From: Sulfuritalea sp.
Lineage (GTDB): Bacteria; Pseudomonadota; Gammaproteobacteria; Burkholderiales; Rhodocyclaceae
NCBI GenBank assembly: GCA_023229685.1
Contig: JALNYT010000004.1
Location: forward strand, 186,001-250,000
Reading direction: 5' to 3'
DNA: 64,000 bases
Both the position numbers and the translations under genes were made by a program. The notes under the pieces are model-generated. The model saw only the letters and a list, made by a program, of their open reading frames with translations, did no database searches and was not told where the DNA came from. Positions 48,818-58,778 of this stretch are shown here, piece by piece. Positions within the stretch are counted from its first letter, which is position 1, and the number at the start of each line of letters is the position of its first letter.

Positions 48818-50704
48818 TCAATGCGCGACCGGAAGAATGCTGATCTGCCGGCCCTTCTTCAGCTTGCCGATGACGTGCATTTCGCACTTCTTGCAGTCGA
48901 AGCGCAGGGTCAGCTTTTCCTTGCCGTTGACCAGCGTCATCGGGTCGGGGCGGATGCCCTTCACTTCTTTCGGGCAGAGATTGAAGCTGTAACGCAGGCA
49001 GTGGCGCGTGATCATCAGCGAGACTTCGCCCTTCTCTGTGTTGGTCTCGTAGGCGTCGGCGATCAGCCTCACGCCGTGCTTCTCGTAGAAGGCGCGGGCC
49101 TGGCTGTTGAGCACGTTGCCGAGGTAGCTCAGTTCGTTCTCCGGATAGGCGACCGGCGGTTCGACCGGTGCGCGGCGCGGCGGGCGCTCGCAGGCGGTGG
49201 CGCGCGCCGCTTCGAGGGCGGCGAGGGCCTCGCGGCGCAGGCCGTTCACCGCCGAGGCGGGGAGGAACCAGGGCTGGCTCAAGTCGAGCGCGATCTCGCT
49301 GGCGGTGAAGATCGTGTTGCCCAGCTTGGCGAGATTGTCGCGCAGGCCGGCAAACGCCTGCTTGGCATGCTTCGCCTCCTCGTGCACGTGGGGCAGGGCG
49401 GCCCTTGCCGCGATGCCGTCTTCATCGGTGAGGGTGAGGGCGAAGCCATCCGGTGTTTCGCTCAACTGCATGCGGATGCCGATGCGCCGCTCGGCGGATT
49501 TCCTTTCCAGCGCGCGCTCGAATTCCTGGTCGCGGTTGCGGTAGAGCCCCGTGCCGACGGCCAGATCGTCCGGCATCTCGTTGGGAAACAGCCGTTGCCC
49601 CTCGGCGCGATTGATGCGCAGGCCGGCCAGTTCGCGGTGGCTGTCGTAGTAGCTGAGGCCGTCGCCGTTGTGCAGCGGCATCGTGGCATCGACCTCGAAC
49701 CAGTCGGGCGCCAGCCGCGTGACCACGCCGATCGGCTCGCCGGAGAACTTCGGCGTATCGAAGGCGCCGATATCTGCCTGGCGCTCATTGACGAAGTAAT
49801 CCGTGGCGCCGCGGTTGAAGGTTTTTTCCGGGCGCGGCGTGAATGTGTAGGTGCAGCGTCCCGCCGAGGCGCGCCGATACTCGGGCGACCGTTCGAGAAA
49901 TTCGTCGAGCAGCAAGCGGTAGTGCGCCGTGATGTTCTTGACGTAGGAAAGGTCCTTCAGCCGCCCCTCGATCTTGAAGGAACGGATGCCGGCCTCGACC
50001 AGGGCCTGCAGGTTGGCGCTCTGGTCGTTGTCCTTCATCGACAGCAGGTGCTTGTCGTGGGCGACGATGCGGCCGGCCTCGTCTTCCAGCGTGTAGGGCA
50101 GGCGGCAGGCCTGCGAGCATTCGCCGCGATTGGCGCTGCGCCCGGTGTGGGCGTGGCTGATGTAGCACTGGCCGCTGTAGGCCACGCACAGCGCGCCGTG
50201 CACGAAGAATTCCAAAGTCGCCGTCTCGCCGGCGCCGACTTTCAAACCGGCAGCGATCTTCGCGATTTCCTTGAGCGTCAGTTCGCGTGCCAGCACGATC
50301 TGCGAGAAGCCGACGTCCTGCAGAAAACGGGCCTTCTCCAGCGTACGGATGTCGGTCTGGGTGCTCGCATGCAGCTGGAGCGGCGGCAGGTCGAGCTGCA
50401 GCAGGCCCATGTCCTGCACGATCAGCGCATCCGCGCCGGCTTCGTAAAGCTGCCAGACCAGGCGTCGCGCGCCTTCGAGCTCGTCGTCGCGCAGGATGGT
50501 ATTGAGCGTGGCGAAGACCTTGGCCCGATAGCGGTGCGCGTGGGCCGCCAGCCGCTCGATATCCGCCACGGTGTTGCCGGCACCGGCGCGCGCACCAAAG
50601 GCGGGCCCGCCGATATACACGGCATCGGCGCCGTGATTGATGGCCTCGATGCCGAAGTCGGCATTCTTGGCCGGAGCGAGGAGTTCGAGGATCTGGGAGG
50701 TCAT
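48818..50704 (-). CDS. rlhA: U32 family protein, 23S rRNA C2501 hydroxylation factor RlhA-like
   Basis: The ATG at 50704 (MTSQILELLAPAKN) is chosen because family similarity starts here, giving 628 residues; an upstream in-frame extension has no matching counterpart. The U32 signature region has ADAVYIGGPAFGARAGAGN and EFFVHGALCVAYSGQCYISH, plus the Cys cluster SANRGECSQACRLPY. The C-terminal part carries NLCPKEVKGIRPDPMTLVNG and FDCKKCEMHVIGK, as in E. coli RlhA (YdcP, ~650 residues). It is too long for TrhP/YegQ. In E. coli RlhA is needed for 5-hydroxycytidine at 23S rRNA position 2501. The conserved Cys residues could hold an Fe-S cluster. Confidence 0.88.
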   Translation of the reverse strand: MTSQILELLAPAKNADFGIEAINHGADAVYIGGPAFGARAGAGNTVADIERLAAHAHRYRAKVFATLNTILRDDELEGARRLVWQLYEAGADALIVQDMGLLQLDLPPLQLHASTQTDIRTLEKARFLQDVGFSQIVLARELTLKEIAKIAAGLKVGAGETATLEFFVHGALCVAYSGQCYISHAHTGRSANRGECSQACRLPYTLEDEAGRIVAHDKHLLSMKDNDQSANLQALVEAGIRSFKIEGRLKDLSYVKNITAHYRLLLDEFLERSPEYRRASAGRCTYTFTPRPEKTFNRGATDYFVNERQADIGAFDTPKFSGEPIGVVTRLAPDWFEVDATMPLHNGDGLSYYDSHRELAGLRINRAEGQRLFPNEMPDDLAVGTGLYRNRDQEFERALERKSAERRIGIRMQLSETPDGFALTLTDEDGIAARAALPHVHEEAKHAKQAFAGLRDNLAKLGNTIFTASEIALDLSQPWFLPASAVNGLRREALAALEAARATACERPPRRAPVEPPVAYPENELSYLGNVLNSQARAFYEKHGVRLIADAYETNTEKGEVSLMITRHCLRYSFNLCPKEVKGIRPDPMTLVNGKEKLTLRFDCKKCEMHVIGKLKKGRQISILPVAH

Positions 50705-50872
50705 TGCAGCGAGTAAATCAACATGGAAATCGGAGCAGCATGGTCTATTATAAATTCGAGGCTTTGCCTTCTTTACGGGGCATGGCGCCGGACCGGCGGC
50801 AATCGGGGCCCGGAATGATGCCATGCGGCCGGTTCGAATGCTCAACAAACTGACTTGCGAGACAATATCCTC

Positions 50873-51376
50873 ATGAAGTCTTCTGGATTCTGCACTCTCG
50901 TCATGGGTCTCGCGCTGTTGCTGCAAGGCTGCGCCGATATGCCTGGCGAGCCGCCGAAGATCGAGCGCATGACCGCGGCAGAACTGGAGGCGCGGCTGCC
51001 GCAGCCGATTGCCGCGCTGTCGCCGGAACAGATCGTGACGCTGGTGCGTGAGGGCATTACGGCCAATGAAATCATCGGCCGCATTACGGAATCCGGCTCG
51101 CGCTACCGGCTGTCGGCGAGCGCGTTTGTCGACCTCGCCCGGCAAGGTGTGCCGCTCGAAGTCCTCGATTACATGGTGTCTGCCGAACGCACGCACACCT
51201 TCGACGACATGGCCGCGGAGGTCCAGCGCCTCGAGCAGGCCTGCCGGGAAAGCATTGCGCAGGAGGTCAGCTTATGTCGCCTCCAGACCATGCAGCCGAT
51301 GTGGCCTAACTGGCCGCATCCCTTCATGAATTGCTACCCGTCGCCGCCGGGTTCCATGTTCTGGCACTGTCTCTAA
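50873..51376 (+). CDS. Putative lipoprotein of unknown function (167 aa)
   Basis: The ATG at 50873 gives a lipoprotein signal with LLQGC (Cys ~19). The body has ALSPEQIVTLVREGITANEI and a second helical repeat LSASAFVDLARQGVPLEVLD. These are two short helix pairs in which a Gly-[IV]-[TP] turn recurs. A Pro/Trp/Cys-rich tail (MWPNWPHPFMNCYPSPPGSM) ends the protein. No known family is recognised. It is divergent from rlhA; the ~168 bp between them should hold both promoters. Confidence 0.68.
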   Translation: MKSSGFCTLVMGLALLLQGCADMPGEPPKIERMTAAELEARLPQPIAALSPEQIVTLVREGITANEIIGRITESGSRYRLSASAFVDLARQGVPLEVLDYMVSAERTHTFDDMAAEVQRLEQACRESIAQEVSLCRLQTMQPMWPNWPHPFMNCYPSPPGSMFWHCL

Positions 51377-51405
51377 GGCAGATTCCCGTTTCGGGGGCGG
51401 GTTCT

Positions 51406-52125
51406 CTATGCAGCGGTGCTGGCGGCAGGATCCGCCAGCACCTTGTCCAGCCATGTTTCAATGTCCCGGATTTCCTCCATGCTGACCGAATGCTCGATGG
51501 GGTAAGTGTGCCACTGCACGGGGTAGCCTTGGGCACGCAGCATCTCGCCGGAGCGCTGGCCCAATTCGCAGGGGACCACCGGGTCGTCATGGCCGTGGGC
51601 CATGAACAGGGGGACGTCGCGGTTGGCGGCGGCGGCCTCGGCGGTCAGCGTGGCCGCCAGCGGCAGGTAGGTGGACAAGGCAAGGATGCCGGCCAGGCGC
51701 CGCGGATGGCGCAGGCCCGCATGCAGCGCGATGGCGCCGCCCTGGGAGAAGCCGGCCAACACGATATGTCGATCCTCGATGCCACGGGCATTTTCGCGCG
51801 CGATCAGGGCTTCGATCTGCCGCGCCGACTGGCGCACGCCTTCCGCATCCTCGCGGCGGTCGGAGAAATCCAGCGAGAGGATGTCGTACCACGCCGGCAT
51901 CACATAGCCGGCATTGATGGTGACGGGACGCAGCGGCGCGTGGGGAAGCACGAAACGGGTAGGCGGCAGCCGGCGCCGATCGAACTCGTCGACGATCGGC
52001 TCGAAATCGTGGCCGTCGGCGCCAAGACCGTGCAGCCAGATGACGGCGCGCACCGGCTGCGGGGCGGTTTCGATTTCGACGGCGGGCAGCAAGAGTTCCT
52101 GCGCTGGGTCGGGGCGTGCATCCAT
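51406..52125 (-). CDS. Phospholipase/carboxylesterase family hydrolase
   Basis: The 239-residue alpha/beta hydrolase of the EstB/YpfH/acyl-protein thioesterase-like group. It has AVIWLHGLGADGHDFEPIVDE (oxyanion region), nucleophile Ser in VLAGFSQGGAIALHAGL, Asp in HGHDDPVVPCELG and His near YPIEHSVSM. No signal peptide; cytosolic esterase or thioesterase. The substrate is unknown. It is convergent with the lipoprotein gene at 50873. Confidence 0.92.
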   Translation of the reverse strand: MDARPDPAQELLLPAVEIETAPQPVRAVIWLHGLGADGHDFEPIVDEFDRRRLPPTRFVLPHAPLRPVTINAGYVMPAWYDILSLDFSDRREDAEGVRQSARQIEALIARENARGIEDRHIVLAGFSQGGAIALHAGLRHPRRLAGILALSTYLPLAATLTAEAAAANRDVPLFMAHGHDDPVVPCELGQRSGEMLRAQGYPVQWHTYPIEHSVSMEEIRDIETWLDKVLADPAASTAA

Positions 52126-52240
52126 TCCTTTATCCTTTTTGTGGCAGGGCGCCCGATTGTAGCTGCTCTGCCCGCAGCGCCTCGCCCTGCCGGCGCCATT
52201 CGCCAGCGGCGCAGGCCTCGCTGCCCTGCGCTCCAGTCAG

Positions 52241-55084
52241 TCAATGCCCGGTTGAATTGAAGACCAGGCTTGCAAACTGCGCCGCCGGCATCGGTGCGGC
52301 GAGCAAAAAGCCCTGACCGTAGTCGCAACCGGCGTCAGTCAGCAAGTCGCGCTGTTCGATGGTCTCCACACCTTCGGCGACCACCTTCATTCCGAGTTTG
52401 TGTGCCATGGCGATAACAGCCTCGGCGATCGCCCGGTCGCTCCGGTCGGTGACAATGTCGTGGACAAATGAGCGGTCGATCTTGAGATAGTCGATATCGA
52501 ATTTCTTGAGGTAGGACATCGCAGAATATCCCGTACCGAAATCGTCGAGCGCGATCTGAATGCCGATGCGGCGGAAGGCGTTGAATTTTTCCATTATTTC
52601 CGGATGCTGATCCAGCAGCAATCCTTCCGTGATCTCTATGGTCATGCAACTCGGATAGATGTTGTTTTCCCGCAGGTAGGCGATCCAGGTTGTATCCGTG
52701 CGTCCGGTGAAGAACTGGCGCGGCGACTTGTTTACCGTGATCTGATAGGGGCATGATTGGGCCCCGGCATCGATGGCGCCGATGGCTGCGCAGACCCCAT
52801 TGACCGAAAATTGGCAATGACGGCACCAACGCTTGGCCATTTGCGCCGCTTCCCTGAACACCCAGTCCCCGATCTCGCTGATCAGCCCTGTTTCCTCGGC
52901 GATCGGGATGAATTCCACCGGACTCACCATTCCCCTCTGGGGGTGGTGCCAGCGCAACAAGGCCTCGGCTTTGACGATGTTTCCGCTCGCCAGATCGACG
53001 ATCGGCTGGTAATACACCTCGAATTGATGGGCAGCGAGTGCACCGCGCATATCGTTGGCGAGCTGTATCCGCGTTTGCGCGGTCTCCCGCATTGACGCGG
53101 TAAAGCGCGAATAGCGGTTGCGTCCGGCGTTCTTGGCGACCTGCTTTGCCTGGTTGGCATTGATCAGCAGGCCGGCGATATCCTCGGCGTCGCCTGGATA
53201 GAGGGTGATGCCAATGCTTGCCGAGATGAAGACCGTCTCGCTGTCGAGAAAAAACGGTTCGGTAATCGTCCGCAGAATTTTCGCCGCGACTTTTTCGGTC
53301 CGATCCGCGGAATCGGCGAGGGCATCCAGCACAACGACGAATTCGTCCCCTCCCAGATGGGCGACCGTATCGGCGGCGGTTTCGACGCAGGAAGAAATCC
53401 GTTGCCCTGCTTCGACCAGCATGCGATCCCCACAGTCGTGACCCAGCATGTCGTTGACTTCGTTGAAGTGATCCAGATCGACATGCAGCACGGCAAGGCA
53501 CAGACCACTTTGCCGCGCCTGTTCCAGAGCCTCTCGAATGCGCTCCTGCAACAGACGGCGGTTCGGCAGGTTGGTCAGAAGGTCGTAGTTGGCTTGTTGC
53601 CAAATCACGGCTTCGGCCTGCTTCTGATGGGTGATGTCCGCGGCGATGGCGATGTAGTGGAGCACCTTGCCCGCCTCGTCGTAAAGCGTCGAAATCGCGA
53701 GTCGCTCGGGATAGATCTCGCCATTCTTCCGGCGATTCCAGATTTCTCCCTGCCATTGGCCTGTGTCACGCAAGGTGGACCACAGCTGCTGATAAAAGGC
53801 CTGATCGTGACGGCCCGACTGCAGCAGTTTTGGATTGCCCCCGATCAGCTCGTTTTCCTCATAACCGCTCATCTTGCAAAAGGCGCGATTGACACTGACG
53901 ATACGGTTGTCAGGAGAGGAAATGAGAATGGCCTCGCTGGTACCTTCGAAAACCGAGGCGGCAAGCCGTATCTGCTCCTCGTGCTCCCGTAGTGATTGCT
54001 GTTGTCTCTGGATGTGCTCCTGCAGTTTGTTGAAACTGTCGAGCAAGCGCCTGATCTCCATGCTCCCCTCGAGAGGCAGGGGCCGCAGGGGTTCACGTCC
54101 ATCCGACATGGCATCGATGATTCGTGCCGAGCGGGCGAGGGGGCTGAGCTGGCGATGAAGGAAGAGCCAGAGCAGCAGTGCAATGGCAGCAGATGCTATG
54201 GCCGCGTCCTTGTAAATTTCCCGTTGCAGTGATTTGACCGGCTCGAGGGCAATGGATGCGGGCAGGCTGGCGACGACAAGCCAGTCGGTGCTCGGAACCT
54301 TCTTTGCCGAACTGAGGCTTTCGACGCCCTGCGCATTCACCACCATCCCCGAGCCTTCGTGGATTTCCCGGTAGCGGCCGGCAGTCGCTTCCGGGTCGGG
54401 CTGCATGATGCGCCCCGGATCGGTGGAAGACACGACCATGCCATCCTGGAGGGAAATAACGTGAAGGTCGCCGCTCGTCTGCGGTTTTGTCGGCAGTTTT
54501 TCGCTGAGCAAATCGCCGCCGACGATTTGATTGCTGCCAAGCAGGAGGCCGATGATTTCGCCCTTGTTGTTCTTGATGGGTACGGCGATATTGAGTATGG
54601 GCTTGTGCGTGAGGCGGTCCAGAATCGGCTTGCCCACCGCCGGTTTCCCGGTCGCCATGACTTCGCGGAAGTAATCCGTTTCGGTATGGCTGGCTCTTTC
54701 CCGTCCCTCGAGATTGGGCAAGTCCGCCAGGCCGATGCCTTCCCGCGAGACGACGACCATGCCCGTGTCAAAGAATCGATGCAGCGGCAGGTGCATTGCC
54801 ATGAAGGCATGCAGGCGATCCGGGCGCGACATCCATTCAGGATCGATCAGGAACGCCGCATCGGCGAGGGCGTTGATGCGCAGCCTGACGGCTTCATCGA
54901 GGCTGCTGGCCACGTGCTCTACGGTCTGGTACTGCTCGGCGGCCAATACCTTCTTGATTTTGACGCTGGCTTCCTCTTCCAGATAGTGGGCCAGCACCCA
55001 AATGGTGCTGACGAACAGTGCCACGGTGAAGATGGCAATCGTGGCCTTGAGGTCGAGGAAGTGTCGAACGGGAAATGCCTTCAT
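52241..55084 (-). CDS. Membrane diguanylate cyclase/phosphodiesterase with Cys-rich EAL insertion
   Basis: The ATG at 55084 (MKAFPVRHFLDLKATIAIFT) is preferred to a TTG seven codons upstream, giving 947 residues. Helix 1 is at ~12-32, a double-Cache-like periplasmic sensor at ~35-270, helix 2 at ~278-296, then a HAMP-like linker, PAS (~365-480), GGDEF (HLGGDEFVVVL near 578) and EAL (VKAEALLRWHHP near 706). Both output motifs are intact. In the EAL domain a ~30-residue insertion near 748-779 carries four Cys in C-x2-C-x7-C-x12-C spacing, absent from the otherwise similar EAL domain at 39234. It could bind a metal or sense redox state. Confidence 0.92.
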   Translation of the reverse strand: MKAFPVRHFLDLKATIAIFTVALFVSTIWVLAHYLEEEASVKIKKVLAAEQYQTVEHVASSLDEAVRLRINALADAAFLIDPEWMSRPDRLHAFMAMHLPLHRFFDTGMVVVSREGIGLADLPNLEGRERASHTETDYFREVMATGKPAVGKPILDRLTHKPILNIAVPIKNNKGEIIGLLLGSNQIVGGDLLSEKLPTKPQTSGDLHVISLQDGMVVSSTDPGRIMQPDPEATAGRYREIHEGSGMVVNAQGVESLSSAKKVPSTDWLVVASLPASIALEPVKSLQREIYKDAAIASAAIALLLWLFLHRQLSPLARSARIIDAMSDGREPLRPLPLEGSMEIRRLLDSFNKLQEHIQRQQQSLREHEEQIRLAASVFEGTSEAILISSPDNRIVSVNRAFCKMSGYEENELIGGNPKLLQSGRHDQAFYQQLWSTLRDTGQWQGEIWNRRKNGEIYPERLAISTLYDEAGKVLHYIAIAADITHQKQAEAVIWQQANYDLLTNLPNRRLLQERIREALEQARQSGLCLAVLHVDLDHFNEVNDMLGHDCGDRMLVEAGQRISSCVETAADTVAHLGGDEFVVVLDALADSADRTEKVAAKILRTITEPFFLDSETVFISASIGITLYPGDAEDIAGLLINANQAKQVAKNAGRNRYSRFTASMRETAQTRIQLANDMRGALAAHQFEVYYQPIVDLASGNIVKAEALLRWHHPQRGMVSPVEFIPIAEETGLISEIGDWVFREAAQMAKRWCRHCQFSVNGVCAAIGAIDAGAQSCPYQITVNKSPRQFFTGRTDTTWIAYLRENNIYPSCMTIEITEGLLLDQHPEIMEKFNAFRRIGIQIALDDFGTGYSAMSYLKKFDIDYLKIDRSFVHDIVTDRSDRAIAEAVIAMAHKLGMKVVAEGVETIEQRDLLTDAGCDYGQGFLLAAPMPAAQFASLVFNSTGH

Positions 55085-55227
55085 CACGACTGATTTTCGT
55101 GGCAAAAAAGCCGATGGACGCGAGACGCTTGAACAAATTCAGATATTTCTGGACTCTGCTGAACAATATACTCCGAACGGAATACTTGATGCCCGGCGAT
55201 TGAGTCGCTGCAGTGGACGTGTGGGTC

Positions 55228-56040
55228 TCAGGCAGTGCGTTGGCGGCGCCAGCGCATGAGTTCGATGCCGGTCACGCAGATCGCCAGCCATGCCGTTCCC
55301 GACGCAAAGCCGGCGATCACGTCGCTGGCAAAATGCACGGTCAGGAAGACGCGGCTGGCGCCGACCGTGAAGGCCAGCGCCGCCATCGCGAGCAGTGTCG
55401 GCAAGTGCCAGCGCGGCGGCAGCAGTCGCAGCGCCAGATAGGCCAGCATGCCGTAGGCCACGACGGAGCCGGAACTGTGTCCGCTCGGAAAGCTGAATCC
55501 CGGCTCGAGCACGAGTCCGTCCTGATTCAGCGGCCGGACGCGGCCGAAGATCTGCTTGAGAGTGCGATTCAACACGCTGTTGCCGACCACCGCCACCACC
55601 CAGCCGAGCGCCAGCCAATGCCGGCGCCGGGCGATCAGGGCGAGCGCCACGGCGATGCACAATCCGCCGAGCGTGGTCTTGTCGCCGAGGTACGTGAGCG
55701 CGGAAAAAGCGAGCAGCGCCGCCTGCGGCAAACCGGCGCGCAGCGCATCGGCGAAAGCCTGGTCGGCCGGGCCGGGTTCTTGTCCCGCAGCAAGCTGTGC
55801 GGCGAGTGCGGCGAAAACCGCGACACCCGTCAGGACCACGGCAATGCCGGCCGCCACCCGCTGGCCCATGGATAAGCTGGGCAAACTGTCGGCTGCCCTG
55901 CGCGGCGTGGCATAGCGCTGCAAGGCGCGCCAGCAGGCATAGCTTGCTGCCAGCAGGAGGCCGAGTAGCACGAAGAAGATCGGCAGCGCATAGCAGCCGG
56001 CCCAAGCGGCCCACGACGCGCCGAGCCCAGCGTCAATCAT
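55228..56040 (-). CDS. PAP2-family membrane phosphatase
   Basis: The 270-residue integral membrane protein. The three phosphatase motifs are in order: KQIFGRVRP (KxxxxxxRP form), PSGHSSGS and SRVFLTVHFASDV with the catalytic His. About six membrane helices flank them, and the N-terminal ~100 residues add two helices. Such enzymes hydrolyse phosphatidic acid, undecaprenyl pyrophosphate or related lipids at the periplasmic face. The substrate here is not determined. Confidence 0.92.
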   Translation of the reverse strand: MIDAGLGASWAAWAGCYALPIFFVLLGLLLAASYACWRALQRYATPRRAADSLPSLSMGQRVAAGIAVVLTGVAVFAALAAQLAAGQEPGPADQAFADALRAGLPQAALLAFSALTYLGDKTTLGGLCIAVALALIARRRHWLALGWVVAVVGNSVLNRTLKQIFGRVRPLNQDGLVLEPGFSFPSGHSSGSVVAYGMLAYLALRLLPPRWHLPTLLAMAALAFTVGASRVFLTVHFASDVIAGFASGTAWLAICVTGIELMRWRRQRTA

Positions 56041-56086
56041 CGCCGGCTGTCCGGCAAGGCTTTACTTCGGGTGGTTGGATCAGCAC

Positions 56087-56407
56087 TTACTGCGCTTTAC
56101 ATTGATCTCGAACACAGATGGTGACCGCGCTGGCGCCTTTGGCCACGGGATAGCGCACAGAGGTTCCGTTGGTCGTGCCGTTGATGTACAAACGGCCGTC
56201 CTGGTTTTTGGTAATGGTGATTGGACACGGCTTGCCGGCGCACCTTTTTTCAGACAGCATCTCGCAGATTTTCGAGGCGTGGGCATCATTGGTCAGCAGA
56301 ACCAGGCCGGTTTCATCGGTGCATCGATACGGGGCATCTGCCGTCGCAGTGCCGCCATACATGGCCACTGCTACAAGCGCTGGTAGTGCGGGTGCGGCGA
56401 ACCTCAT
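56087..56407 (-). CDS. Small exported protein with cysteines (106 aa)
   Basis: A signal peptide (~1-23, ending TATA-D) is followed by APYRCTDETGLVLLTND, a start reminiscent of the DUF4124 type of periplasmic proteins (short beta motif with Cys). The mature part has six Cys (in RCTD, KICEML, KRCAG, KPCPI, TICVRD and DQCKAQ), consistent with disulfide bonds in the periplasm. The function is unknown. The start has a weak RBS. It lies between the PAP2 gene and the AsmA gene. Confidence 0.68.
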   Translation of the reverse strand: MRFAAPALPALVAVAMYGGTATADAPYRCTDETGLVLLTNDAHASKICEMLSEKRCAGKPCPITITKNQDGRLYINGTTNGTSVRYPVAKGASAVTICVRDQCKAQ

Positions 56408-56553
56408 CTCATTGGCCCCGGTAGCGATGCCTGGTTGATCGTAGCCGTCGTGGCGGCTGTGTCAAGCGTCCGTCCCTGTAGGCGCAATTGTAGATCCACC
56501 GCCGGCAGGCTGGCACACTAGCGCCTGAATGATTGGCGGCCCGCGGCCCTTGC

Positions 56554-58530
56554 TTATGGCCGGGGAGTTGCTTTGTTGTGCTCCGGATGCGGCAAAGCTC
56601 TCGCATCCCGCACCAGTTGGCCGCAATCGCTGTCCTTGCCGGGGCCGGCGTCGATCAGCGGGATCAGCACCAGCAGCGGATTGACGACGCCCAGCGCCGC
56701 CGCACCGAGTGCGCGCATGGCTATGCGCCCCTTGTCGACTCCGACTTCGGGATTGGCAAAACTGCCGCGAATGTAGATCGGACTGCGGAAGGCCACAGGA
56801 CTGGTGTTCTTGGTTTTCTGATTGAGCGTCAGATCCAGCTTTTCCTTGCCCAGATCGATGCTGCCGGTACCGACGATGGTGGTGACTTCGGTGTCGAAGA
56901 CCAGCGCGTCGGTCTGCATGACGCCTTCCTTGACGTCGAAGTCGGCCACCGCGCAACGCAACTTCACCAGCCTGTCGCCGGACACTTTCAGTTCCAGGAT
57001 TTCCCAGAGGTGAAGCCCGATCTTTTCCATCATCATCTTGCTGATTTCGCCGCCGCTGACGACCAGCCCCAGCTTGCCGTTGGAAGTTGCCAGCATGCCT
57101 CCTACCGAGTTGCCTTTTCCCGCCAGATCAAACTCACCGTTGATCTGACCGATGCTGTTCTTGTTCAGCTCGACCGTGGGGAACAGCTTGGCAATCAGAA
57201 TCTTTCTCGCCTTCACCTGGGCATGCGCCTGGATCGGCTTCTGCTGCCCGTTCAGCGAAATCACCGCATTGAGGTGGCCGCCGGCGATGCCGAAATTGAG
57301 CGGATCGAGCGTCAGCACGGAGTCGCGCAAACTCAGGTGGGTCACGAGGTCTTCCAGCGGAAGCTCCTTGGCGCGACGGATGGTCTTGGCTTTCAGCGTG
57401 ACTTCCGCGTCGACGCTGTCCCAGCGGTCGGTCTTGAATGGAATGTCGGGCAGCACACGCGCTTGCGCAGGCGTTGGTGCGGCGGTTGCAACGGGCGCCG
57501 GCACCGCCTGTTGGGCGGCTGCCACCTTGCCGGGCCTCTCGCCAATCAACGGGCCGAGATCATCTATGTCGAGCAGCTTGGACACCAGTTCACCCTTCAT
57601 GGCCGGGCGCTTGCCGCCGCTATCGACTTGCAGGGTACCAGCGATGTCGCTGGCGCCGATCCGGCCCGAGAACTTCTCGTAGTGCCAGGTCTTGCCGCTA
57701 TGCAGAAGGTGGCCGGTGGTCGAGTAGGGACCCGTGGTCGGCAGCGCGATGCCGATGAATGGATAGAGCTGGTCGAGGCTGTCTCCGCTCAGGGCGAGGT
57801 TCATGTCGATCGCGGAAAACTTGAGCAGGCTGGTGACGGTCCCGTCTGCACGCACGCGGGTGTGGCCAACGCTCGCATCGACTTTCAAGGGATACGGAGT
57901 GCTTTCGTCGCGGATCGCCAGCACGGAGCCGCCGCTGCCGGAGGCTTTAAGGGGGAGGCCCTTGTATTGCCCCTGAGCATTGAACACCACACCAGCGCCG
58001 GCCGTGCCATCCGCCTGCGTGGTCGAGAGTTGCGACCGGATGCTGGTCTTGTCCGCCGCATCGTCGTAACCGAGCGTTCCGTGATCGAGCGTCAGGCGAT
58101 CGATGTGGATCCGCGCCCCTTCGTCCTGCTGGTTGACGTCCAGCAGCCAGTTCTTTCTGCCTTCGCTACCCTGCTCCAGAAAGACCACCGGGCGCTCCAG
58201 GCGCACTTCGGAAAACACCACGTTGTTGCGCAGCAGTTGCGGAAAATTGACCGTGATTTCCACCGCGTCGGCGGCGACCATCTGTTTTTCCTTGGCCCAG
58301 CCCGGGTTGGCGAACGTCACGGCGTCGGCGTGAAGGCCCGGCAAAGGCCAGGCCAATTTGACCTTCAGGTCGCCTTTGATCGCCAGTACGCGACCGGTCT
58401 TTTCCGTCGTCATGCGCTCTATCGGACCGCGCAGCCAGTTCCAGCCGAAAATCGCGACAAACAGAACCGCCAGCACGACAAGCGATAGAAGGGCACCGGC
58501 GATCCATTTGAGCGAACGAAGTAGCGTCAT
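56554..58530 (-). CDS. AsmA family protein
   Basis: The 658-residue protein has one N-terminal membrane helix (~12-32) and a large periplasmic part. The AsmA N-terminal domain has ITVNFPQLLRNNVVFSEVRLE. The C-terminal AsmA_2-type domain has a beta-rich groove (GGEISKMMMEKIGLHL, RCAVADFDVKEGVMQTDALVFD, GTGSIDLGKEKLDLTLNQK). Members are implicated in lipid transport or outer-membrane assembly between the two membranes. The 58531-58778 region upstream is shared with the divergent hisI gene. Confidence 0.9.
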   Translation of the reverse strand: MTLLRSLKWIAGALLSLVVLAVLFVAIFGWNWLRGPIERMTTEKTGRVLAIKGDLKVKLAWPLPGLHADAVTFANPGWAKEKQMVAADAVEITVNFPQLLRNNVVFSEVRLERPVVFLEQGSEGRKNWLLDVNQQDEGARIHIDRLTLDHGTLGYDDAADKTSIRSQLSTTQADGTAGAGVVFNAQGQYKGLPLKASGSGGSVLAIRDESTPYPLKVDASVGHTRVRADGTVTSLLKFSAIDMNLALSGDSLDQLYPFIGIALPTTGPYSTTGHLLHSGKTWHYEKFSGRIGASDIAGTLQVDSGGKRPAMKGELVSKLLDIDDLGPLIGERPGKVAAAQQAVPAPVATAAPTPAQARVLPDIPFKTDRWDSVDAEVTLKAKTIRRAKELPLEDLVTHLSLRDSVLTLDPLNFGIAGGHLNAVISLNGQQKPIQAHAQVKARKILIAKLFPTVELNKNSIGQINGEFDLAGKGNSVGGMLATSNGKLGLVVSGGEISKMMMEKIGLHLWEILELKVSGDRLVKLRCAVADFDVKEGVMQTDALVFDTEVTTIVGTGSIDLGKEKLDLTLNQKTKNTSPVAFRSPIYIRGSFANPEVGVDKGRIAMRALGAAALGVVNPLLVLIPLIDAGPGKDSDCGQLVRDARALPHPEHNKATPRP

Positions 58531-58778
58531 GGGGGCGTGGGCGGTATTGGGTGCAATGGGTGCAATGGTTCCGGCATGGCTCGATCGGGAATTTCCGAAA
58601 GCTCCGCCGATGATCCGTCATCGACAGGCGCCGCTCAGTGCGCTCGCGCACATAGCGATGCGACGGCCCTGATCGACTAAACTGCCGGGTTCGCGCCCAT
58701 GTGGGGCGCCGTCGGTCACCGGCGCCGCGCAAGGTCGCTGCCTTGATCGACACTCACCGCAGAAGGGAAGGGCGCTTC

